Source: Pegoplata infirma (taxonomy: Eukaryota; Arthropoda; Insecta; Diptera; Anthomyiidae). Taken from it: 64,000 bases of DNA. The stretch lies in the NCBI GenBank assembly GCA_963921195.1, contig OY992540.1:61202844-61266843 (forward strand). Reading direction: 5' to 3'. The notes below the pieces were generated by a model. The model saw only the letters and a program-made list of their open reading frames with translations, had not been told where the DNA came from and made no database searches. How positions within the stretch are numbered: position 1 is the stretch's first letter; every line of letters begins with the position of its first letter. Positions 55,049-64,000 of this stretch are shown here, piece after piece. A program made the translations under genes and the position numbers.

Positions 55049-56641
55049 CAGTGGGCGACAATACATTGGAAACTTTTTTATAGTAGATACAATTTGTTAA
55101 AGACAAAGTTTACAATACTTAACGTTATTATTATCAAACGAGAATTATTATAAAAAATTTTGTGTAGGTAATTTATCGAGCTTTAATTTAAGCTTGATAG
55201 CTTTCAGATTGAATAAATAATGAATGTGCTACGAGGTTCGATCTGGAAAATGAAATTACTTATAGACATTTTTCCGAACATTTTTTAAAAATATTTTCGA
55301 TTTTTTCCAAGTTCAAACATTGATAATACTCTTTTGGTAATAATATCGTTAATTACACTGCGGAACACAAAAAAATAAACAAGAGTTACTACCATCATTT
55401 CTATATATTTCGGACATGCTGATTCGAATGGCGTACTCCGTTTTTCGATGTATGGTACAGTTTTCTTGCAAAATGTCGTTAAAGATTTGCTGATTTCGAG
55501 CCAGTTTTTCAACAAAAAAATTTGCAAAGTTAATGATTTTTAAATTGTGTGACATGGAAAACAAAGATATGACTTGTAGCAATATTTCTTATACAAATTT
55601 GGTTTAAGGCCTTTTATTTTAAGCCCTTAAATTCGCGAATTTCTTCATTTTTTGACGTTTTCGCGAAATTAACCGCCAAGTTAGTCTTTGATAAAAACCC
55701 AGCTTTTAGTGAATCAAAAAGGCATCCCGAACAATACGAATAGTGGACAAAAAACAGCTATGTTATATGGACCATCATGATGAAAATCGCGAAAAACCGT
55801 TTTTTTGTATATGCCAGCATCACTTTACGAGATGATTTAAGACTCCATCCTTTAATTTATAATGTGGGAACCTTAAACAATTAACTGACCAAAAATTTGG
55901 CCACAAAAGTTTCCATTTGCAAAAGTTATCTTAACAAAAACTATTATTTCAGTGTTAACCCTACAATAATTATAGTTTTTGTTAAGATAACTTTTGCAAA
56001 TGAAAACTTTTTTGGCCAAATTTTTGGCCAGTTAATTGTTTAAGGTTCCCACATTATATACTTAAAGATGGAACCTTAAATCATCTCGAAAAGTGATGCT
56101 GCCATATTCCAAAAAACGGGTTTTCGCGATTTTCATCATGATGGTCCATATAACATAGCAGTTTTTTGTCCACTATTTGTATTGTTAGAGATACCTTTTT
56201 GATTCACTAAAAGCAAGTTTTTAATCAAATACCAACTTGGCGGTTAATTTCGCGAAAACCTCAAAAAAAGAAGAAATTCGCAAATTTAAGGGCTTAAGAT
56301 GAAAAGCTTTAAACCAAATTCGCATAAGAAATATTGCTACAAGTCATATCTTTGTTTTCCATGCCATACAATTTAAAAATCATTAACTTAGCAAATTTTG
56401 TTTTTGAAAAACTGGCTCGAAATCAGCAAATCTTTAACGACATTTTGCAAGAAAACTGTACCATACATCGAAAAACGGAGTTCGCCATTCGAATCAGCAT
56501 GTCTTAAATATATAGAAACGTTGGTCACACCTCTTGTTATCTAAAATAGTGGTCAGTTTTGTCACGCTGTGTTATTTTTAACTTTGTCTTTGATAAATTG
56601 CATCTCCTATACCAAAGTTTCCAATGTATTGTCGCCCACAG
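55049..56641. mobile_element. Tc1/mariner-type giant palindrome, 1593 bp
   Basis: The ends CAGTGGGCGACAATACATTG and their inverse (one mismatch near the tip) are flanked by TA. The arms are near-identical over almost the whole length, meeting in a loop of roughly 25 bases near 55955 (AGTGTTAACCCTACAATAA). Landmarks include AACTGTACCATACATCGAAA and CATCATGATGAAAATCGCGA in both orientations. No transposase frame is visible; the frames at 55285-55582 lie in an arm and are mirrored in the other. Confidence 0.85.
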
Positions 56642-57868
56642 TATGTATGTATGGTTTTTTCAGCCACTTTGCAAAAATATAAGGGCACAAATTTTTGTGA
56701 AACATATTAACCCTCTAGCTCTCCACATAACGGCGTTTTCAAGGCTCTATTCTAAGGCAGGTATGAAATATTTTACAAAAATATTGTCCGTCATATTTTA
56801 CTAATGTTGGCGATAAATATTTGCTAAGACATTTGGCGATTTAAGGCATTTTTTGACTGAGGGACAACAAATTTTTGTTATATCTTTCATGCAGATTCTC
56901 TATGGAGTCATTTAAGGACTTCATTCATCAGATCGTAAATAATTGAAAAAATCGCTATTTTATTCACTATTTTCGTTTTTGAAAAAGTCAAAAAATGCAC
57001 AATCTGTGTAACTTTCAAAACTTTTACCCCACTCAATTTTTTTAATTTGTGTATTCGAAAAGCTTATAATTTTTACTATAAAAAAATGTCTTCTTTACAA
57101 TGGACCAGCTGTGAGTACTATTTTTAATAATTTTTAAAAACATTTCCTTAAAACAAATTTAATATTTCAAACAAAATTAAAATAAAATGATTATTTAAAA
57201 AAGCACACACAGGTGGGCCATTGTGAAGAAGACATTTTTAATTTGTGTTGTAAAAATTATAAACTTTCCGCATATTTTAATTTAAAAAAATATTTGGAGT
57301 ACAATTTCTAAAAACTGCATTTTAAAACTGCATTACAAATGCACTTTTAAATCACCCATATTTGCGGTTAGTAAATAAAAAAAATATACAATAATACCTT
57401 TCTATTGTGCTTTAAAACAATAAGATTCGTACGATAGTACTTTAGAAAATATAACTGTTTAAAAATTAAATTTTGGACTAATTTAATAAATAAAATTTTG
57501 TATAAAGGAAAATACAGGAAGTTGTTAAAAAAAAATAAAAGGCACACACACACTGAATATCCATATTAAAGAAAAATAATATGGGGTAAAATTTTCGCAT
57601 AATGCACTTCCAAATTACATTTGCATATAAAATGAACTTTTAAAACACAAATAATTTAGCTTGTTATCAAATTTTAAAATAAACTTACATAGTTCTCGTA
57701 TGTGCTTTTGATCGTTTAAATGTGAATACTAGTTTATAAGTTACAGCTGCTCAAAGTTACACAGATTTAGCATTTCTTTGATTTTTTTTAAACGAAAATC
57801 GTGAATAACACCGAGAGTTTTTGGAATACTTTCGATTTGATAAATGTATTCTGTAAATGGCTACATAG
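56642..57868. repeat. Imperfect palindrome around CAATGG, no gene
   Basis: 56945-57075 (ATTCACTATTTTCGTTTTTG, ATCTGTGTAACTTT) pairs with 57745-57810 inverted. ATGTCTTCTTTACAATGGAC near 57086 pairs with GGCCATTGTGAAGAAGACAT near 57214. The pairs are nested but not concentric, so more than one old element is involved. No coding sequence is supported. Confidence 0.5.
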
Positions 57869-58871
57869 TAGGGTTTTTTTCCCGGGAATTCCCGTCCCGG
57901 GATTTCCCGGTATTTGTATTTCCCGCTTTCCCGGGATTTTTTATGCGGGATCCCGGGAAATTAAAAATACTCGAAAAAGCAGTAAAATCTGCTGAATTGA
58001 GCTGAAAAATTTACTGATTTAAGCAGAAAAATCTACAGATTTTACCATACAAATCTGATGATTTCAGATAAACAATCTAAGCATCTAAAATGTATTTGAT
58101 TGATGTAAAAAAGACTTAAAAATATTTTAAACATAAAGTTTTTTTTAACTTATACGAAAGCGATTGTAATTTGTTTAAGAAAAGTTTTTTAATTAATTTT
58201 TAGTTATGCTGTTTTTCAACAAAATTTTTAATTATTTTTTTTAAATCTTTGAAAAAAAAATCTTAAAACATTTTCTTGAAAACAAGATAACAATAAATTT
58301 CTGTAAAATTAGCAAAATAATCATCAAACTTCTGTTATTTTTTAGAACTAAATGACAGAGAATTCGGTTTAAATATCCATTTCAGCAGATAAATATGCTA
58401 AAAGTTTGCTAATTCAAACTGAAAGTTGTTGTACAGATTTTTCGACAGATTTCTTCTTCTGAGTGTTTTAAATTGGGAAAAAAATCAGTTGATGCTAAGA
58501 CCAAGCCCCCATAAAAACGTTTATAAAACATTATCTTTAAATATTTTTTAAAACGCGAGTGAAAACAGCCTATTAAATGAGCCTGTTTGTGAACTTTCTC
58601 AAACTTACTTTTTAAGAGAGTTTTTGAGCTTTTTAATACAAATTTTTCTTAATAAAAATCCATTTTATATGGAATGGAAATTTCGCTGCGGGAAATTAAA
58701 AATAGTATATAGTAGTATTCTTTATTTTCATTTAAAATTTAGCAATATATGTACATTTTTAATTTCAGTAGAAAAGTTTTTAAGAATAATTTGTAAATCC
58801 AACTTTGACTCTATGTCGTCAGTCGGTATACTATTTAATAATAACTTTACACATGAATAGATTACTTTTTA

Positions 58872-59908
58872 TACATTAAATTCAGCTATTAAATAATTTC
58901 GATACATTACACATGTTTTTATATAATTTGCTAATAACTTCCAAGAATGTGTTGTACCATCTAATAAATTTATTATTTCCTCTTCACTTACAAGGGAAGT
59001 CTCCCTAGTGTCACCCGCGGATCTTTATGGAATTGGTTTTATTTTGTAGATCAGAAAAAATAAAGGGACACGTATTTTTTTTTAGCGGCCCAAATTCATA
59101 TTTAGGGGGTAAAAAGGAGGGGGGAAGAAAAGGCAATTTTTCAGTTTTTTTCGTTTATCTCCTATATTATGCAAAAAAACCTAGTCATGTTACATACCAA
59201 ATGAAAGGTCTTTGGAAAACCTATCTCCATGTGCTAAGAACGTGTCCAAACATGCACAACTTTTCGTTATATTGAGTAAAATACCAAAATTTTAGGGCAT
59301 TTTTGTTAATAAAAATAAAAATATTAACTTCTTTGGTCCGTTGTTAGCACCACGAGATAGGTATTTTTAATACCTTTAATCTGATATAACACATGCCTAT
59401 AATAATTTTGTTTAAATAGGCGTAAATCGTAAAAAACTGAAAAAGGTCAATTTCCCCCCATACAAATCGACCCCCCCTAAAAATGAGTTTGGGCCGCTAA
59501 AAAAAAATACGTGTCGAATTAATTTTCGTTCTTAACAACATATCCAAATTTCATGAAGATCGGAGGGTGACACCAGGGAGACTTCCCTTGTTAGTACAGT
59601 TTTTGCAAAATTAGAAGCCCTAAATTCCCCTAAAGCGTAACAACGACCCATAAAATGTTCTATGTCTTCTTTTTCTTTTAAATTGCAAAGTGAGCATAAA
59701 ATTGGAGTGTTCTTATTAAAATTATTACCATTTAGCTTGATCATATCACTTCTTGCCTTAAATACCCATGTTATATCTTCAATCTTTGTGTTATCGGTCA
59801 TATATTTTACACCTGCAAGGGGATCTAGTTTTCTAAAAATTCTACTTGTTTGGTCTACTTCTGCCTTATATTTAGTTCTTAACGCATTCAGTAAATTTAT
59901 ACGGTTTG
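58872..59908 (-). pseudogene. LINE ORF2 C-terminal end with CCHC zinc-knuckle, MITE-disrupted
   Basis: On minus the frame reads RINLLNALRTKYKAEVD, WVFKARSDMIKLNGN, then a C-x2-C-x11-H-x4-C cluster (LCSLCNLKEKEDIEHFMGRC) and FRASNFAKTVLT. This zinc-binding cluster at the extreme C-terminus is typical of jockey/I-type reverse-transcriptase polyproteins. The frame then runs into MITE sequence. Beyond the MITE, in the same strand, it ends EEEIINLLDGTTHSWKLLA, YIKTCVMYRNYLIAEFN and a stop. The reverse-transcriptase domain is absent. Nearest clade is not determined. Confidence 0.75.
58991..59590. mobile_element. MITE with CAAGGGAAGT ends, copy 3, 600 bp
   Basis: Ends CAAGGGAAGTCTCCCTAGTG and, inversely, CAAGGGAAGTCTCCCTGGTG are flanked by an exact TTA duplication (58988-58990, 59591-59593). 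It is the uninterrupted version of 29362-31031, and provides that copy's empty site. It disrupts the LINE coding end, so it is younger than that LINE insertion. Confidence 0.85.
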
Positions 59909-59975
59909 AAAATTAAAAATATTTCCCGCTTTCCCGGGAAATGAAAAAGTGCGGGAAAAAAACTCTACTCCATAG

Positions 59976-61064
59976 AGAATATGTGTGCAAAATACAACAA
60001 TAATCAGAAGACCCTCGTCTAAGCGATGGTCTTCTGTTAAAAAAATTTAAAAAATTAACCCTCTATAACAGAGGACGTATGAGTAACAATAAATTTATGT
60101 AACTAAATATCACTCATACGCTTCCCCATACTGTCAATTGTTTAAGTGTTGCCACCAAAAATAAGAGCTACCCAGACGATCTTAATCAGAGTTATATAGT
60201 ACGGAATCGACCGTTCTGTAGATCTTGCAAAACCAAAAATAATTGAAAAAATATGGTAATACCACACTAAAGTTTAAACGTAGGCCAAAGAGAGACAAAA
60301 AACGATCTGCGTTCTCACTGTATAACTGGTATATCTCACTGTATAACTGGTATCTCAGATTTCAATTTGTGATACAATTTCGTAAACAATATCATATGGT
60401 TTTTGTTTACTACTTTTTCAAATGTCATTTATTATCTTACTCTATAACTGTGGTCTTAATGTCGACAAATATTTTAGATTATCATATCCATATCATATCC
60501 AGTCATATCCAATTATAACATTGAATTGACCCGTTAAACTAATTTCCAGTAAATTTAAATTTTGCGGTTATTCCTTATTTTATGCTGCAAACGTTGTATT
60601 ATGTCAAATAATAATCTATAATCTATTTAATATTAACTTACAAGACTCCTGCGTTTTTTTAGGAAGTTGTAGAACTTACCTAAAAAGAAATAAAATAAAA
60701 AAAATATTTAATTATTTAGTTTAATTAGAAAGGTTAAGGTTTGCAAAAAATTTAAATATTACAAGTCGTTAAATAAAATTAATATAAAAAGATCTCATAT
60801 TTTTACTTTATATGAAACTGCCAACTGAATGGTAACAAACAGTATTCAAAAATATTATCATCTATAATCAAAAGGTTAGCTGGTCCCGCTAAACTAATTT
60901 TTTTATCTCCACTGCAGTATGCACTGTCAATGTTTCACCACATCTAACATACTGTTCGTTAGTTTCTCCAATTTTTTACAAATATATGTATGCAATTATT
61001 ATTATGGTTTACTAAACCATTGTGAATTTCACAACCGGAAATTTTACAACAATCTTTTTTCTAT
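59976..61064. other. AT-rich unique-looking stretch with small hairpins
   Basis: AGAAGACCCTCGTCTAAGCG with GGTCTTCT (60007-60035) and GTATGAGTAA with ATCACTCATACG (60080-60122) are short inverted pairs. GTATAACTGGTATCTCA duplicates locally at 60320-60356. A 91-codon frame at 60243-60518 has no recognisable motif. No gene is supported. Confidence 0.4.
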
Positions 61065-61072
61065 ATGTGTAT

Positions 61073-62272
61073 TAGAGTTAATTTTGAAAATTTGATCTGT
61101 GGATATCATCATTTTTTTAAAGGATTTAGGGGAGCTAAAAAGAATGCCGGTATTTTTTTTGGAAAAATTTTGACTCCTTGGGGTGGTTCAAAGCATTTGA
61201 AATGGCGGATTTTGTGCTGACTTTTCTGCAGAGAAAAAACGGCTGAATATATTGCAAATCTGATTTCACCAGTCGATTCTACAGCAAAAAATAATACAAT
61301 GGCCTTTTTTCAAACTCTTAAAAAAAGTTCCAAAAACACACCACAGAGGGCGGAAATATAAGGTTTTTCCATATTCTTTTAAATTTCATTTTTTAAATAT
61401 GCACAATTAAAGAGCATTTTTAGCTTAACAAAATGGTACCAAATTTTCCGTTCTATCACAACCCGTTAAAAAGTTATAAGCTCTCAAAAATGGGCAAAAA
61501 CACGTTTTTTGAGAACTTTGACCTCAATTTTCTCGAAAACATGACGTGATAGAAAAATTTGAAAACTAGATTCAGAATCAGCATCGAAATGTTAATGTTT
61601 TATGATCCCAGAATATCATCCAAAAACATCACAAAAAAATGCTCTCAATAATGCACAAAAATGAGTTTTTTGTGAACTTTGACCTCAATTATTTCAAAAA
61701 CCAGACGTTACGGAACATTTTGGAAACCAGATTTGGAATCAGCATTGAAAGGCAAATCGAAAACGAGTGTCCAGACCGCTGACCCATCCAAAAATTTTTC
61801 AAATTTCGGTCAGTGTTTTATAATTTTACCATTAGAAAAAAAAACTTTGAAGCCTTATAACTTTTTAATGGGTTGTGATAGAAAGGTGCTTTTTGTACCA
61901 ATTTTCTTAGCAAAAACTGCCTCTTCATCGTGCATTATTAAAAAAATTATTTAAATTTTTTTTAAAAAACATCGATTTTTCCGCCCCCTGCTGAGGGTTA
62001 TTGGAACTTTTTTTAGGAGTTCAAAAAACTGCTATTGTATTAATTTTTGCTGTAGAATCGACTGGTGAAATCCGATTTTCAATATATTCAGCCGTTTTTT
62101 CTCTGCACAAAAATCAGCTCAAAATCCGCGATTTCAAATGCTTTGAACCACCCCAAGGAGTGAAAATTTTTTCAAAAAAATACCGGCATTCTTTTTAGCT
62201 CCCCTAAATCCTTTAAAAAAATGATGATATCCGATAAACAGATAAAGTGATATAGTCACCAAACGAACTCTA
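61073..62272. mobile_element. hAT-like palindromic element, TAGAGTT ends, 1200 bp
   Basis: The termini TAGAGTTAATTTTG and, inversely, TAGAGTTCGTTTGG are flanked by the exact 8-bp duplication ATGTGTAT (61065-61072, 62273-62280). Arms share GATATCATCATTTTTTTAAA, GGATTTAGGGGAGCTAAAAA, TCGATTCTACAG and CCTTGGGGTGGTTCAAAGCA. The interior is related to 29650-29920 of the CAGCGGTT element. No transposase. The frame at 61679-61954 is arm sequence. Confidence 0.85.
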
Positions 62273-62280
62273 ATGTGTAT

Positions 62281-62790
62281 ATATTTATTTTCTTGGCCAA
62301 TATATTAGAAAACTATAAAACAAAATAAAAAAAGGAAAAGGAAAATAAATAATTTCTTTAACCCACATAACTACAACAAAAAAAAAAATAATAATAATAC
62401 TTGTGGTAATTGATAATAATCATAACGTTTCCATATAAGTATTTCAGACTTAAATATATAAAAAAAGGAAACAAAAAAGAATAATAATAAAAAATAAACG
62501 GTAATAAATATAGGTCTTGGTCAGTGTTCTAGTATTTTTTCCTTTATTAAAAAAAATATATTTTTATACATATAGAAATTGCAATTTCTATTTTTTTAAA
62601 CTTATACTTATTTACTGTTCAAACAATAGTTGACAATGACAGCGTTTCCGTGATTTTTGCTGATTTTTTTCTATTTTTTTTAACAGTGGTAAAGCTGAGA
62701 AAAAATAACAAAAATATGCTATATCTAAATTACAATTGGAAAAAGTTTTAGTAAAATCTGATTTTAAAAAATTGAATTCGTAAATACACT
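62281..62790. other. A-rich interval, no gene
   Basis: A-rich with ATAATAATAA and AAAAAAGGAAA runs; no repeat partner and no reading frame of interest. Confidence 0.45.
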
Positions 62791-63141
62791 ATTAAGGGAA
62801 GTCTCCCTGGTGTCACCCGCCGATCATTATGGAATTGGTTTTGTTTTGTAGAGCAGGAAAAATAAAGGGACACGTATTTTTTGTAGCGGCCAAAATTCAT
62901 ATTCAAACATGCAAAATTTTCGTCATATTAAGTAAAATACCAAAATTATAGGACATTTTTGCTAATAAGTCAAAAATAATAACTTTTTTGGCACGCTGTT
63001 TGCACCACAAGATAGGTATTGTTAATACCTTAAATCTGATACCTAATATGCCAATTTTAAATTTGACTAAATAGGCGTAAATCGTAAAAAACTGAAAAAT
63101 ATCAACTTCCCCCCGCCCCCCCCCCCCATACAAATCGACAA
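62791..63141. mobile_element. MITE with CAAGGGAAGT-type end, copy 4, truncated
   Basis: TTAAGGGAAGTCTCCCTGGT begins a copy collinear with 58991 for the left part, with an internal gap, ending near a long C run (63111-63127) and ATACAAATCGAC. The right terminus is missing. 63142-63680 has AT-rich sequence with no gene. Confidence 0.7.
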
Positions 63142-63679
63142 AAAATTGTTAAAAAAATTTTTGTAATTTTTTTTTGTTAAATTGATATAAAAAATTTATT
63201 TTGAAGAAAAAATTCTTTTTTTGATAAACAAATTGTTGGAAAATACCTTTCGGAATCCAACTCTGTTCGCATATATTAACCAGCCGCCGAATTTAATCAT
63301 TTAGCTTTTTTGATATATGTAGGATGAGGGATGATAATGTTGGTACAATTGTACTTTTTTGGTACATTTTGATCTTCAAAAGTACCGTGATACTATCGCG
63401 ACTCATTTGGTGCAATTTAAAAATTTCGCATTTTTTTTTTATTTTGAGAACGTATAGCAATTCGTACTGTCTACTTTTTCATTGCATTGATGATGCACAG
63501 AAAATCTTCAAATAAGCTATTAGTAAAGCATATTTTATCAATTAAATTATTAGCATTAGAAAATGCATAATTTTTCTGTGGCGCCATATTACATTAATAG
63601 GAAGATTTTGGATGAATCTAATAAATCTAGCGTTGACAGATATTGATTTTCCCGAATAAAAATGTACATTTTGATTTAA

Positions 63680-64000
63680 TAACGCGTCATTACGTGTGTA
63701 ACGCATCGAAATATCGGTACATATATTACTGTCTGTCCGTCCGTCTTCTATCTGTGAAAGACACTAATCAGTACAAAATAAGAATAACTATACTCCTGAA
63801 GTTTGTCACGAATGTGCTAATTGTTGTAGGCTGATCAAGTGGATAAATGAGGCAAATCGGACAAGGGAGAAAATATCTTCCCTGAAAAACTGAACCAACC
63901 CTTGAAAAATCTTTATATGTTATAGGGGATTTGTACTTTTGTTAAGTACATGAAACATTTTTATGTCAGAAGAAGTTTATGGTCCTGCACACATGCTCAG
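63680..64000 (+). mobile_element. DINE-1-like element, runs off the window
   Basis: ACGTGTGTAACGCATCGAAA, a short GTCY tract at 63731-63747, and body matching 13255-13400 (CTCCTGAAGTTTGTCACGAA). The 5' block is missing or diverged, and the 3' end lies beyond the window. Confidence 0.65.

Larger units (their letters stand above)
58690..59910 (-). mobile_element. LINE (non-LTR retrotransposon) 3' fragment, split by a MITE
   Basis: It reads from about 59910 downwards. The coding part is at 59593-59908 and 58872-58987, interrupted by the MITE 58991-59590. After the stop near 58872 there is AT-rich 3' sequence including CGACTGACGACATAGAGTC (minus). No poly-A tail or target duplication was identified. 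The 5' truncation is usual for LINEs. Confidence 0.7.
57869..59967. mobile_element. hAT-like element, TAGGGTTTTTTTCCCG ends, 2.1 kb
   Basis: Left end TAGGGTTTTTTTCCCGGGA and right end read inversely TAGAGTTTTTTTCCCGCAC are flanked by CTACATAG and CTCCATAG, an 8-bp duplication with one change. Subterminal CCCGGGATTTCCCG strings crowd the left end and fewer the right. Inside are a LINE fragment on minus and, within that, a MITE. The hAT body at about 57970-58600 contains AGCAGAAAAATCTACAGATT repeats. Confidence 0.8.

Noticed and set aside
59532..59801. A small zinc-finger host gene on minus
   Set aside because: The cysteine/histidine cluster matches the C-terminal knuckle of LINE polyproteins, the frame continues upstream without a start, and its last residues are translated MITE sequence.

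Overview
The window reads as non-coding DNA of an insect, most likely a calyptrate or other higher fly. It is very AT-rich and packed with degenerate transposable elements. The dominant interspersed repeat has the layout of the dipteran DINE-1/INE-1 (Helentron-associated) family: an ATACCCTCC block at one end, a (GTCY)n microsatellite in the middle, the inverted block GGAGGGTAT and an ATTCGGC/GCCGAAT hairpin at the other end. I see no bacterial, phage, organellar or CRISPR-like content. The species assignment is inference.

Only one stretch looks like part of a host gene. It is a candidate exon at 20174-20552 with a pyrimidine-rich TTTGCAG acceptor, an A-rich leader, an ATG, 15 codons and a GTAAG donor in phase 0. 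If real, most of the window is intron sequence of a large gene on the + strand.

Layout. 1-5.2 kb: T-rich low complexity, one DINE-1-like copy, unique AT-rich sequence and a 0.6-kb palindrome. 5.2-13.7 kb: several DINE-1-like copies, one split by a TA-flanked foldback element and one by another palindrome. 14-19 kb: a nest of two hAT-like elements (8-bp target duplications) inside older inverted repeats, plus a tRNA-like SINE fragment. 20-27 kb: candidate exon, nested DINE-1-like copies and a decayed mariner-like transposase between clear inverted repeats. 27-31.5 kb: a minisatellite-like TACTTTTTATAAAA field and a three-level nest (MITE in hAT in short-TIR element). 33-36.5 kb: foldback within a DINE-1-like copy, itself holding a palindrome. 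37.5-39 kb: pogo/Tigger-like element interrupted by a palindromic element with mariner-type transposase remains. 39.1-45 kb: compound inverted-repeat block containing a 4.0-kb element with ~0.97-kb inverted repeats and a broken gene of an uncharacterised, probably transposon-encoded family. 46-49.2 kb: DINE-1-like copy split by a 2.35-kb element with RSS/Transib-like CACTGTG/CACAGTG ends and a 5-bp duplication. 50-57.8 kb: three large foldbacks plus a further palindrome. 57.9-60 kb: hAT-like element carrying a LINE 3' fragment that is itself split by a MITE. 61-62.3 kb: palindromic hAT-like element. 62.8-64 kb: truncated MITE and a DINE-1-like copy running off the end.

No set of genes works together here. 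The value of the window is stratigraphic: at least nine insertions can be resolved to the base with target duplications or an internal empty-site copy, giving a relative order of transposon activity. All family assignments were made by eye from termini, duplication length and protein motifs, without any database search.
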